Assembly (NCBI GenBank): GCA_020137815.1
Contig: CM035352.1
Location: 6,121,159-6,185,158 of the forward strand
Reading direction: 5' to 3'
Origin: Hormiphora californensis
Taxonomy: Eukaryota; Ctenophora; Tentaculata; Cydippida; Pleurobrachiidae
Length of the DNA stretch: 64,000 nt
In this document: positions 46,320 through 56,582 of the stretch, one piece after another
Layout of the letters: the number at the start of each line of letters is the position of its first letter
How positions within the stretch are numbered: the stretch's first letter is position 1
Notes under the pieces: generated by a model
Seen by the model: only the letters and a program-made list of their open reading frames with translations
What the model was told of the DNA's origin: nothing
Database searches by the model: none
Made by a program: the position numbers and the translations under genes

Positions 46320-46493
46320 AGCGATGATATTAAATGGTATATGGACGGAGAGTTGATTTCCACCAGTGATTCAGACTCATTTGATGCTGACACAAACTAT
46401 ACCGCTACAATCTGGAACTATGACTCTTACAATAAAAGCGTCATTGACCTAAATCCTCTGGCTTATAGTGCGGATTTAGAAGTAAAATGTGAG
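46320..46493 (+). CDS. Ig exon c9, second half-domain
   Basis: Acceptor atgttttcag, phase 0-0, donor gtatgt. It reads SDDIKWYMDGELIS (core Trp), several sequons, then ADLEVKCE at the F-strand. Confidence 0.87.
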
Positions 46494-46679
46494 GTATGTG
46501 CAAGTAACACAGTAACAGTACTATTATAATAGCCATGTGTTAATTTTAAACATTCGATTAACCAATCACTTTAACTTTAAGGAAAGAAAGGATTATATCA
46601 GTAACTTTTGATTTTATCATCAGTAACTTTTGATTTTATCATCAGTTTAATGCTCCTCGAACTGCTCCGTTAAACAACT

Positions 46680-47583
46680 GGGTCATTCTCATGAAATTGA
46701 CACCAAAATTTCAAACTTGTCCGATTTCGATAAAACTTATATCATCTGAAAGCACGTAATGGACTTAGTATTTCTGTATACGTGGACTTCATAATTATTG
46801 CATAATTAAATAATTATGAGTAATTAAAGCCGCGTACGTTACGCAACGACCGTTACGTGATGGACGTTACAATGCAATTTAATTACAATTGCATGTAAAG
46901 TGGTCGTAATGACCATAACGTCTATGGACGTTACAAATTTAACGACCGTTACGTGATGGTCGTTATTTCGTAACGTCCATAACGTTACGTACATTACAGG
47001 TGTAATGTCTGTGCAAATAACTTTGTGGCGGAGTCAAATTCATGACCTTATAAGGTCTGTCACGGTCATTACATCTTGAATTTTGTAACGTCCATAACGT
47101 CATGGTCGTTACTTTCGTAGCGAACATAACGTTACGGACGTTACAAATTTAACGACCGTTACGTTACGGACGAATGTCACGGTCGTTACAATCATTACAT
47201 TTTTCACTATCAAAGCAATTTAAATCCAAATTAGTTACAAGTATGCTTTCATATTTCTCAATCAGACAGATCTCTTTGAGAGCTACCGCTGGATACCCAT
47301 TTTTACGTCGTACGACAACCATAACTGATTTTATGAGCGATTTTATGAGCGTCACGGTCGTCATGGTCATTACGTCCACGCCGAAAATCGGTCATTTTTA
47401 GCATATTATGCGTCATTATTCATTCCTATGATACATAATTGTACCATACTGTTCATTTTTCGTTAATTTAGACATTTTTCTACATTCTGGTACCAAAATT
47501 ACCAAAGTTGACCAATGTTAAGATGCTCTAAAGGCAGGACCAAAATCTCTCATCTCGAAGTGTCAATTTTATGAGAATGACCC
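46680..47583. mobile_element. 904-bp TIR element with AACT target duplication
   Basis: Inverted ends GGGTCATTCTCATGAAATTG / complement of about 24 bp, flanked by AACT at 46676-46679 and 47584-47587. The interior (46830-47370) is full of TAACGTCC/ACGACCGTTACG repeats. No transposase frame. It interrupts the 40-bp minisatellite. Confidence 0.78.
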
Positions 47584-47587
47584 AACT

Positions 47588-48035
47588 ATATAGTATAGTG
47601 TTCCTTGGATAACTCCTTTATAAAACCAACTAGTATAGTGTTCCTTGGATAACTCCTTTATAAAACCAACTAGTCTAGTGTTCCTGGAACTGCTCCTTTA
47701 TAAAACCAACTAGTCTAGTGTTCCTGGAACTGCTCCTTTATAAAACCAACTAGTCTAGTGTTCCTGGAACTGCTCCTTTATAAAACCAACTAGTCTAGTG
47801 TTCCTGGAACTGCTTCTTTATAAAACCAACTAGTCTAGTGTTCCTGGAACTGCTCCTTCATAAAACCAACTAGTCTAGTGTTCCTTGGATAACTCCTTTA
47901 TAAAACCAACTAGTCTAGTGTTCCTGGAACTGCTCCTTTATAAAACCAACTAGTCTAGTGTTCCTGGGACTGCTCCTTTATAAAACCAACTAGTCTAGTG
48001 TTCCTGGAACTGCTCCTTTATAAAAACTACTTCAG
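47588..48035 (+). repeat. 40-bp minisatellite abutting exon c10
   Basis: About 11 units containing GTTCCTGGAACTGCTCC and TATAAAACCAACTAG. The last partial unit blends into the true acceptor and start of exon c10 (ttcag-GGTTCCTGGGATTC). A degenerate unit also lies left of the TIR element, at about 46648-46679. Confidence 0.9.
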
Positions 48036-48299
48036 GGTTCCTGGGATTCTGGTTTTACGATACTGGAACAAACTACGACGGAAACAATGCACGGGGTTCT
48101 GACGACATATGATAGTTACACCATACTAAGCCCCAATGGAACAAATTACTTGTCACTTAATTGCTCTGCTTTAATTTGGGTTGGCACCAATGATCATGAT
48201 ATTAGCGGGGACCTCATTATTGTGAATAGCACCTCCAATGTTTTGGCCAACACCTCTTTTACGACTTCTGATGATACCGTCTCCGTATCATTTTCATTG
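48036..48299 (+). CDS. Ig exon c10
   Basis: Acceptor actacttcag, phase 0-0, donor gtaagt. It reads TNYLSLNCSALIWVGTN: B-strand Cys and Trp, then DTVSVSFSL. At least five N-x-S/T sites. Confidence 0.85.
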
Positions 48300-48375
48300 G
48301 TAAGTCTAATTGTAGCACGGCTCTCTGTTTTGGTGGTGAATCCAATTAAACTCCTCTGCCAAAACTTCGAATGAG

Positions 48376-48459
48376 TGCAGATATTCAAATTTCACTCAGA
48401 ATGCTACTGAAGATTCCCATTTCACTCAGAATGCTACTGAAGATTCCCATTTCACTCCG
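48376..48459 (+). CDS. Exon c11, 5' piece with coding minisatellite
   Basis: Phase 0 entry after atgag fits c10, but the acceptor has a weak pyrimidine tract; an alternative at tgcag (48380) does not keep the frame. It reads NFTQNATEDSHFT with two copies of a 10-residue repeat. It ends in the TCCG duplication where PAL-2 begins. Confidence 0.6.
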
Positions 48460-49799
48460 CACGGCGTGCCTGGTGAAACTTTAACACGACCTAGCATGCT
48501 ACGGGAAACCACCACTTGTACGTGGTAGCTGAGGGTCTACAGAATGGCGCTACGGTGCGGGAAAAAACATTCCATTGCCTAAAATCTTTTTTTTACTTTT
48601 ATTTGATTTGGGTCAAAATTGGCTATATTAAACGTGGTCCCGAAAAATCCATAATGACTTAGCACACAAAATATGTCACCCCCACCTATTTTTGCACGTA
48701 GAATCGATTGCCGTTGAAGTCGAATCTCTAAAATGACTGTAAAATGGTCAAAAGTTGATTTATTACCATTTTTTGGAGGTTTTTGGCCCCTAAACCATTG
48801 AAAACGTTGAGATAGGAATTTGAAACTAGTGCCAATCGTTAAAATGGTCATTTTTCTACCAAGAACCAAGTTTTCGTGTATATCCGATTTATGGTTAGAT
48901 TTGGGCAAATTGTTGAAATCTGCCAACTAGGAGAACCGTAACTTGATTTTCTTGTTTTTTGGATTTTGGCATTTTTGACAAACTTCTGATTGAAATGGTC
49001 AATCGGGACCATGCTTAAGTTGTTTATGGGACAATTTTCGACTAAAATCCAAGATTTCATACCAATCCAATAACAGATCGTTGATTTATAGAAAATTTAA
49101 GTAGGCAAAACGGTCAAAATGACAACTTTTCTTGCTTATTTTGACCGTTTTGCCTACTTAAATTTTCTATAAATCAACGATCTGTTATTGGATTGGTATG
49201 AAATCTTGGATTTTAGTCGAAAATTGTCCCATAAACAACTTAAGCATGGTCCCGATTGACCATTTCAATCAGAAGTTTGTCAAAAATGCCAAAATCCAAA
49301 AAACAAGAAAATCAAGTTACGGTTCTCCTAGTTGGCAGATTTCAACAATTTGCCCAAATCTAACCATAAATCGGATATACACGAAAACTTGGTTCTTGGT
49401 AGAAAAATGACCATTTTAACGATTGGCACTAGTTTCAAATTCCTATCTCAACGTTTTCAATGGTTTAGGGGCCAAAAACCTCCAAAAAATGGTAAAAAAT
49501 CAACTTTTGACCATTTTACAGTCATTTTAGAGATTCGACTTCAACGGCAATCGATTCTACGTGCAAAAATAGGTGGGGGTGACATATTTTGTGTGCTAAG
49601 TCATTATGGATTTTTCGGGACCACGTTTAATATAGCCAATTTTGACCCAAATCAAATAAAAGTAAAAAAAAAGATTTTAGGCAATGGAATGTTTTTCCCC
49701 GCACCGTAGCGCCATTCTGTAGACCCTCAGCTACCACGTACAAGTGGTGGTTTCCCGTAGCATGCTAGGTCGTGTTAAAGTTTCACCAGGCACGCCGTG
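48460..49799. mobile_element. 1,340-bp palindromic element PAL-2 inserted in exon c11
   Basis: Inverted arms of about 670 bp with ends CACGGCGTGCCTGGTGAAAC / complement, flanked by TCCG at 48456-48459 and 49800-49803. The core resembles PAL-1. Centre at about 49130. The mirrored 115- and 125-codon frames inside are not genes. Confidence 0.85.
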
Positions 49800-50117
49800 T
49801 CCGAATGCTACTGAAGATTCACATTTCACTCCGAATGCTACTGAAGATTCCCATTTCACTCAGAATGCTACTGAAGATTCCCATTTCACTCAGAATGCTA
49901 CTGAAGATTCACATTTCACTCAGAATGCTACTGAAGATTCCTGGGGAAAGTACGCGTGTGTGCTACTCAACTCCAGTGATAACACCATCTTATCAATATC
50001 CAACGTTGCGACAGTGGCTATTTTTGCCATTACAGAGGATCCCAATACTGTGGACATGCCTGCAGCTGGCGCAGATGTTACCATTACTTGTAAAGCAATG
50101 AGTGATCAAGAGGCAAC
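49800..50117 (+). CDS. Exon c11, 3' piece: minisatellite, Ig end and next domain start
   Basis: Five copies of the 30-bp unit (PNATEDSHFT, QNATEDSHFT), then DSWGKYACVLLNSSD, an F-strand Y-x-C. After AITEDPNTVDMPAAG the next domain starts with DVTITCKAM. It ends phase 2 at gtgagt, matching c12. Without PAL-2 and one TCCG the two pieces total 398 bp and stay in frame. Confidence 0.8.
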
Positions 50118-50287
50118 GTGAGTAAACCGCGATTATATATTCATGATGTGAGCCAAATCCGACTGTATTGTTGAGGAAGGGGTAATACTCAACAAGTATT
50201 CAGGGGGTTAACACGCATTTATACTCATATAATTCACCATTTATACTCATATAATTCACCATTTTACTTACTAAATTCCCCACCCAG

Positions 50288-50511
50288 AATGAAGTGGTAC
50301 TTTGACAATGCAGAGATCACAGAGGATAGTAGCCGAGAGTTCTTCACCAGCTACAATACCAATATGAACCTCACTATCAGCAAATTAGTTATCCATAACA
50401 TGACATATGCCCATGTGGGGGCGTACGGGTGTTCTGCAGAGATCTACGATTACGTTTCAACCAGCACTCTCGTTGAGTACTCTGGAACTGACCTTGATAT
50501 CGTTATAGATG
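50288..50511 (+). CDS. Ig exon c12, second half-domain
   Basis: Acceptor ccacccag, phase 2 to 1, donor gtgaga. It reads MKWYFDNAEI and MTYAHVGAYGCSAEI, a standard Ig second half with core Trp and tyrosine corner. Confidence 0.9.
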
Positions 50512-50526
50512 GTGAGAAACAGCAGG

Positions 50527-50528
<2 letters not shown>

Positions 50529-50588
<60 letters not shown>
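50529..50588 (+). repeat. (TC)n filling a 97-bp intron
   Basis: Sixty bases of TC between the c12 donor and the c13 acceptor; it doubles as the polypyrimidine tract. Confidence 0.93.
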
Positions 50589-50592
<4 letters not shown>

Positions 50593-50608
50593 TAACAAAC
50601 TCTCCCAG

Positions 50609-50878
50609 CGGGTACAATGAAGTCAGTGTACGGAGAGGAGGGTGACACCGTTGAGATAAAATGGGCCTGGGAGAACCCTAATGACGACCCGAACATTACC
50701 GTTTATGAGTTTAACATAACACATTGGGTGGAGGTTAATAGTAGTGATGTTACTATTGGTGACCATAGTGTCATCATCACAAAGACAAATATCAGCGTGG
50801 CCACTCCCACAAAATACAAGGTTCAGGCACTTGTTAATGGAAACAATTACACTGAAGAAGCTTCACTCTACATTATAT
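50609..50878 (+). CDS. Cys-less beta-rich domain exon c13
   Basis: Acceptor aactctcccag, phase 1-1, 270 bp, so one whole domain. It reads GDTVEIKWAWENPND and KYKVQALVNGNNYTEEASL with no cysteine. It could be a disulfide-free Ig or a fibronectin III-like domain; I cannot decide by eye. Confidence 0.8.
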
Positions 50879-50974
50879 GTAAGTTTTTCAGAAATTTATT
50901 AATTAATCACATGACGTCATAGCAATATCCATGCAGTTCCCCTGCAGTATCTCACTATTATCTCTCCCCTGCAG

Positions 50975-51121
50975 ACACCACACATGATCTAGTCTCGGTT
51001 GTGAACTTCACAGTAAATAGTACTGTCACTCTCACTTGCGGATTTACCTTGGCTGACGAGGCTGCGGTTATGGTTCATTGGTACCGATATCCAAATGAAC
51101 TTGAACTCGAATCCGAAGTTG
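50975..51121 (+). CDS. Ig exon c14, first half-domain
   Basis: Acceptor cccctgcag, phase 1-1, donor gtacgt. It reads NSTVTLTCGFTLAD and VMVHWYRYP: Cys and core Trp. Confidence 0.88.
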
Positions 51122-51236
51122 GTACGTCAATTTTATGACATCTGCAATTCTTGTACAGTGTTGGTGTGCCTTTATTTTCTGTATTTCGTTACATGTGTGC
51201 TTTTCTTGTTGAGTTCACCCAACACAATGTTTTTAG

Positions 51237-51413
51237 GAGTTCAGGTAGTGGGCCCAGTGGAATATAACACATTTACAAAAGAATCAACCTCATATTTGGA
51301 GCTATTGGATAGCACCTCTCAAGATACTAATGCATATTACTACTGTAATATGACATATGATAATGGGATAGCGGATGCAGTTACTGTTAAAAGTTCTGAT
51401 GCAGGAGTTATGA
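51237..51413 (+). CDS. Ig exon c15, second half-domain
   Basis: Acceptor gtttttag, phase 1-1, donor gtgagt. It reads SYLELLDSTSQDTNAYYYC, an F-strand Y-x-C, then DAVTVKSS. Confidence 0.88.
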
Positions 51414-51596
51414 GTGAGTATTGTTCATGTTCTAGATCTTTCTCAATACTCAATTATATGTAGTTGTAGTATATAGTTCTCTTATTAGTGTACTTAAATA
51501 GTCAGTTAACTCTTCCTGTACTCAATCCCCCCTCTCTTTAAATAGTCAGTCACTCCTGATTTCATATTATTATACTCACCTCCTCCAAACATCCAG

Positions 51597-51811
51597 TGGT
51601 TACAGTGGAGAGTGATATTCCTCGCGATCCAAACCCCGTGGATACCCTTGAAGACTATAATATCACCTGTACATTGACGGTAGACAGCTATAAGACAGAC
51701 TACGCTTGGATGCAGGGTCCCTCCACAGAGATACCACTACTAACTGGGGATCTAATTGATGGTGATGTTAATAGGACCATAGTTGCCACCCTGACCACTG
51801 ACTTCTTCAAG
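51597..51811 (+). CDS. Ig exon c16, first part
   Basis: Acceptor aacatccag, phase 1 to 0, donor gtaact. It reads DYNITCTLTVDSYKTD and YAWMQGP, with NRTIVATLTTDFF at the E-strand. Confidence 0.86.
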
Positions 51812-51823
51812 GTAACTAGTATT

Positions 51824-51932
51824 CAGGAACCGACCGAATCAGTAAATACTGGTCCCTGATTGGCTGATAACCAGTCACGTGACCAAAATAACGAGTTCTG
51901 ATTGGTTGTTTACTTGTTTCGGTCGGTTCCTG
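51824..51932 (+). mobile_element. hAT-type MITE copy 3
   Basis: 109 bp, flanks ctagtatt / ctagtgtt (7 of 8). It begins 12 bp after the c16 donor. Confidence 0.84.
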
Positions 51933-52051
51933 CTAGTGTTACAGCCTAGGACTTAGAAGAACAATATTACCATTATTAACATTGTATTCTATATAAAGGA
52001 TGTGAACACACCATAGCAATTGCAGTAAAATGCCCCCTCCCCCTGCTGCAG

Positions 52052-52133
52052 TCGAACGCAATGTATGTAACTCTAACCTGTCTGGTGGACAATGTTGAAG
52101 CAGGTGACATTGCACTTTATCTAATTGAACCTG
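52052..52133 (+). CDS. Ig exon c17, last part
   Basis: Acceptor cctgctgcag, phase 0 to 1, donor gtaagc. It reads NAMYVTLTCLVDNVE, F-strand Cys of the c16 domain. Confidence 0.82.
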
Positions 52134-52321
52134 GTAAGCTATTATTATAATGATTAGCCATGATACACGTCATGTGTGTCAATTTATTATGGTGTTAAAA
52201 ATCTTGTAACTCCTTAACATTCTCCTATATTCTCTTTGATATTACCTAATATAATATTCATTATTCTCTATTGAAACACCACCAATCTCAATGACTTACC
52301 CCCCCCCCCCCTCTTTTTCAG

Positions 52322-52672
52322 ATGTCACTACAACCACGACGGATACTCGAATAAACTACTTGGGAGATGCTGTAATTACCTGTAGTGTGTCTGATGTAGA
52401 CAAATACCGCTCAACTGGATGGGTGCTGACAGAAAGTGATAATACAACTATTGTATCGGACTTTCCCTTTTCCAATGCCACATCGGTTACTGGTCTAACA
52501 GTTGAAATGGATCAAGACTATGATTCTTCAGCCTATACCAATGTAGAGACACTAACTATTTCGGGAGACTGGATTTATAATTTGACTACAGAGGGTTACT
52601 ACTACTTAACGTGCGATCTTCTTCTAGATTCCACCTACAATGATACCGTCCAGCTAGAGCTGTTCATACCAG
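52322..52672 (+). CDS. Whole-domain Ig exon c18
   Basis: Acceptor ctctttttcag, phase 1-1, 351 bp. GDAVITCSVSDVD (B Cys), STGWVLTESD (Trp), EGYYYLTCDLLLD (F Cys), then QLELFIP. From here on most Ig domains have one exon each. Confidence 0.9.
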
Positions 52673-52739
52673 GTCAGCTAAGTACTGAGTAGAAATGTCT
52701 TAAAAATGATTTAACTAAGTATCAAAATGTCTTGAATGA

Positions 52740-52830
52740 CGGTATGAAATAGTCCAAATGTGAAGTTCCATCAGCTAATCTTTTTTCTGTGGGCTCGCTT
52801 GTAAAGATCCTACGTGAACAACCTGAATAC
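52740..52830. repeat. Degenerate remnant of the CAGGGTGTTC element
   Basis: Shares ggtatgaaatagtccaa and gcttgtaaagatcc with 3960-4060. It directly precedes a hAT-type MITE. Confidence 0.5.
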
Positions 52831-52939
52831 CAGGAACCGACCGAATCAGGAAATACTGGTCCCTGATTGGCTGATGACCAGTCACGTGACCTAAATAACG
52901 AGTTCTGATTGGTTGTTTACTTGTTTCGGTCGGTTCCTG
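52831..52939 (+). mobile_element. hAT-type MITE copy 4
   Basis: 109 bp, flanks ctgaatac / ctgtatac (7 of 8). Confidence 0.84.
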
Positions 52940-53021
52940 CTGTATACCTAATGTGAATCTTGGATTGTTATAAACCCTCCGGAAGGTAATTAATAATTAT
53001 CACCCCCCCCCCCCTCTACAG

Positions 53022-53336
53022 ATGTGGCGATTAACGAAACCGCCCCTATAACTGTCTCCGTTCTTGACGAGCTATACCTCAGTTGTAATTTTACTGGTAT
53101 GGTTAGAGATGAGATAGTTGCATGGGATTCCGACCTTATCAGTGGGTCCCAAACCACCTCGGCTACTGGATTCCAGATCACAACAGGATCTGAGAGTGGA
53201 GAGGAGATCATCTCTGAAATTGTTGTGGAATCAACTGCCCTTACTACCCACGGAGCAGGGACACTTGTACCAATCAGTTGTAGCGTGGAGGGGAGTGATG
53301 TTATCGATTCTGTTGATGTTACTGTTCTTGTACCAG
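53022..53336 (+). CDS. Whole-domain Ig exon c19
   Basis: Acceptor cctctacag, phase 1-1, 315 bp. DELYLSCNFTGM, EIVAWDSD, LVPISCSVEG, DVTVLVP. An antisense open frame of 128 codons is only a shadow. Confidence 0.9.
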
Positions 53337-53568
53337 GTATGATTTCATAAAAGCGGTTACTATGGGCGGTTGCCATGGGCGTGAACCCCTGTCTGGGACT
53401 TAACTCTACGCATGGAGGCCAAACACTTTTGACTTACTTAGTTAACTTCCATATTATGTATAGATATTTTCGATGACGGATTCCAGTCGGAAAAATATTT
53501 TGTATGGGACAAACATCTCTCTTCCTACCCTCTATTTTAACCCCCCTCTCTCTCTCCCTATCTCACAG

Positions 53569-53721
53569 ATTTATCGGTTGATGAAAGTATAAATCACAGT
53601 GACACCCTGTCCCCAATCACCTTTACTTGTACTGTGACTGGTATAACCCGAGACGTTGTTATTGGATGGAATGGAGAAGAACAACTTAGGACTTATGTCA
53701 GTGGTCTGACTTCTACATCTG
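53569..53721 (+). CDS. Ig exon c20, first half-domain
   Basis: Acceptor atctcacag, phase 1-1, donor gtaaat. It reads PITFTCTVTGITRD and VIGWNGEEQ. Its second half (c21) lies 2 kb downstream, past three insertions. Confidence 0.87.
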
Positions 53722-53746
53722 GTAAATAGCTTGCTGACATGGACAC

Positions 53747-53855
53747 CAAGAACCGACCGAATCAGGAAATACTGGTCCCTGATTGGCTGATAACCAGTCA
53801 CGTGACATAAATAACGAGTTATGATTGGTTGTTTACTTGTTTCGGTCGGTTCCTG
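53747..53855 (+). mobile_element. hAT-type MITE copy 5
   Basis: 109 bp, ends CAAGAACCGACC / GGTCGGTTCCTG, flanks atggacac / atagatac (6 of 8). It begins 25 bp after the c20 donor. A hairpin cctggcgcgacc / ggtcgcgccagg follows at 53865-53913. Confidence 0.8.
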
Positions 53856-53997
53856 ATAGATACCTGGCGCGACCCCTGCACATCTGTGTGAGCTCAATCT
53901 CGGTCGCGCCAGGTCACCAAGTAAATGGCCCCACACGCGTGTACAATTATAATATCCAGCTGACAAAACAATAAGTTTATCTATATTGAATCAAATA

Positions 53998-54298
53998 AGG
54001 GTCAGCACACACCTACGCCAAAATCAAAATTAAAATTTTGGTTTTTCGAGCCAGTCACACCAGGACTGTCAAAATTCTCTCTCCCCCATTCTTACAGCTA
54101 GTAACAATCTCGTGCACTATTTTGACGGTCGCGTTGGATGACAAAATCATTTTGACATCAACGCGACCGTCAAAATGGCGTGTGAGATTGTTACTATGAG
54201 AATGGGGGAGACTCTCCCCGGGAGAGAGAATTTTGAAAGCGCTGGTGTGGCTGGCTCCAAAATCAAAATTTTAATTTTGATTTTGGCGTATTTTGACC
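53998..54298. mobile_element. 300-bp inverted-repeat MITE
   Basis: Arms hold CGCCAAAATCAAAATTAAAA and ttgacggtcgcgttg with complements, meeting at about 54148. No target duplication could be fixed. Confidence 0.7.
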
Positions 54299-55095
54299 AA
54301 TCGACTACTTTACCACAAATTAATTTTAGCACTGATGATGTCGTGAAACGGCGAAATCATCTGTTTATCTTTTCTAGCAATAAAACTTCGTGTCGACAAC
54401 AACAACAACAATGAACAACAGACGATTACTCTCTCGTTACATTGCAATTCGTTTCACCAAAATGAGCAATTCTTCTCACTAAAATGCAACTCAAATCTGT
54501 CTCAAGTTCTCATTTCCAGCACACATGATCTCTCAGTTACCACCGAGCAGTCTCCCCGGCACAGCACAGTACAATCATTAGTTTATGGCAACATTTTTGG
54601 CCATACCTGCCTAGTGCCTCCTCCCTCCACCCCACCCGCCTCCCCCACCCTGGCCCGGCCCAAAATAGACATCCATCAAGGTCGTAAGCTTGTCAGTCCG
54701 TATTGTTTGTTGTTTATAAAAATGAAATTAATAAAGCCCCTATACTAAAACGCTCACTCAACAAGTCGCAGTATTACTATATACACAAACATTCCGCTCA
54801 CTAATACTCGCTTATATACTCGCTGATTAATAAATGAGCGGTCACACTGCTCAACGCTCAACGCTCACTTAAAAATCCATCATGACGCACAAAATCGTGT
54901 AAAAACCAATGTTTTTCATCTCACTGTTTACAAGTATCACAAGTATCATCCATTCAGTAAATGCTTGAGAGATTGCTACCCCAGTCCACCCCAGTCCTAT
55001 GCTTGAGAAGTAACCACTCGACTGACATTCATCGTAACAAAACATGACAACAGGCTTATTCAATGTATTTATTGCAATTATTACCTGCTATATTA
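54299..55095 (+). other. Intron stretch without recognised features
   Basis: CAA repeats at about 54399-54418 and a Pro/Ser-type C-rich patch at about 54625-54660. No exon or inverted repeat seen. Confidence 0.4.
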
Positions 55096-55614
55096 CAGTC
55101 GGACCCCGATTTACCGGGATCCTCGGGGGAAGCCATTTTGCCCGGTAAATCGGGGTGCCCGGTATATCGGTGTGATGAATTTTTGACCATTTTTCGATAT
55201 ATTTTTCACGCCCATCGTCGATTCTAGTACAAGACGGTTATCGATACTATGACCTCATTAGACTTAGAGATCACGTATCGTGATATCTACAGGCTAATGG
55301 TTTGCTAGATGAGTCGGGCAGGTACCTGATTTTTTACCACTTTACCCAATCACTCGATTAGTATGAGTAGGTCATGTATCGATACTATGGCCTCTTACAA
55401 CGTATGATATGTGATTCTCCACCTCTGCCACCCTGATTAGTCGTCACGCATCCATTCACGATTCGATAGAGATCACATGACATGGCTAATTATTAGAAAT
55501 TTCGAAAAACTGAAAATTTCCTTGAAAACGGGCCAAAATATTTCGGGGGAAGTTTATCCTCCCGGTAAATCGGGGTTCCGGTAAATCGGGGCCCAGTAAA
55601 TCGGGGTCCGACTG
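55096..55614. mobile_element. 519-bp pogo/Tigger-like MITE
   Basis: Terminal inverted repeats CAGTCGGACCCCGATTTACC / complement, with TA on both sides. Repeated subterminal ggtaaatcgggg copies are present. Termini of this form are typical of pogo/Tigger-type Tc1-mariner elements. No transposase. Confidence 0.78.
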
Positions 55615-55688
55615 TACATTTATCTGCTAGGTATATGCAATACAGTACAGTGTGCTATGATTTGATAAGTTTCAAATTTACTTTATAG

Positions 55689-55868
55689 CCGAAGCCGATA
55701 TAGACCAAGGTTCCTATAACTCCACCGATGAAGAACAGATCTCAACCATCACTATCCCTACCCTTGTACTGCAACAGTTAACAGCGGGGAACATCAGTGC
55801 TACCTGCTACCTAGTAGAAGCCGCTCAGTACAACAGTACTTCTGCAAACGTTACTGTTGTTATACCAG
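55689..55868 (+). CDS. Ig exon c21, second half-domain
   Basis: Acceptor actttatag, phase 1-1, donor gtaatt. It reads LTAGNISATCYLVEAAQYNST and VTVVIP; it completes c20. Confidence 0.86.
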
Positions 55869-56135
55869 GTAATTTTAGTTTAATATAATCATTGATTTTG
55901 ACTGACTATAGTCATACTTTATATCAATTCATTCTCATTTTTATTCATTCTCATTTTTATTCATTCTCATTTTTATGTCTCATTGTGAGACATCACGAAC
56001 AAATTGTGTAGACCCTAAAAACTATCGTTTTAAATTTAATTATGTATTAACTTAGCCATTGAAAAGCAACAGCTGATTTCTTTTCTAGTTTCCCTCTACA
56101 GGCATATAAATTATTTACCCCTCCTTCTTCTTCAG

Positions 56136-56465
56136 AGATCGAAGTTACAACAGATGAACTTGAGATACAGAATAACGCTCCTGTCACATTTTCCTGTAAC
56201 GTATCCAATGCTGACAGCCAAGTTACTGTCCTTTTCACTGGGGGAGACTTGTTAAGTCCGGATCTGGACGAACTGTCGACCACCAATTCAAACTTTACCG
56301 TCGATCAGGGTACTTATCATAGTAGCAACAAAACTCAGGTTGCAGAATTGGTGGTTCTTCAGTCTTTCTTGGAGACACTGCCAAGTGGAAATATGACTGT
56401 GACTTGTGAGATTAATGGTACTGTGTTCAACGAAGATTCGCCGGAGGTTGAACTTTTCGTTCCAA
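56136..56465 (+). CDS. Whole-domain Ig exon X1 (type Xa)
   Basis: Acceptor cttcttcag, phase 1-1, 330 bp. APVTFSCNVSNADSQ (B Cys), core Trp replaced by Phe (VTVLFTGGD), GNMTVTCEINGTVF (F Cys), VELFVP. First unit of the higher-order array. Confidence 0.92.
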
Positions 56466-56483
56466 GTAAGTACCTAGGACCTA

Positions 56484-56522
56484 GCATGAGTCTAGGACCT
56501 AGGTCCTAGGTCCTAGACTCAT
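56484..56522. repeat. CTAGGTC palindrome in the intron after X1
   Basis: catgagtctaggacctagg and its mirror. The sister introns after X3 and X5 carry shorter versions. Confidence 0.8.
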
Positions 56523-56582
56523 GCTGAAATTAAAAGTTAAAATGAATACTTATTATCAACTACCTCTAACTCCTTTTTCTAG

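Noticed and set aside
52990-53376. 128-codon antisense frame, and 131 codons antisense at 53571-53966
   Set aside because: Shadows of exons c19 and c20; no splice or domain pattern on that strand.
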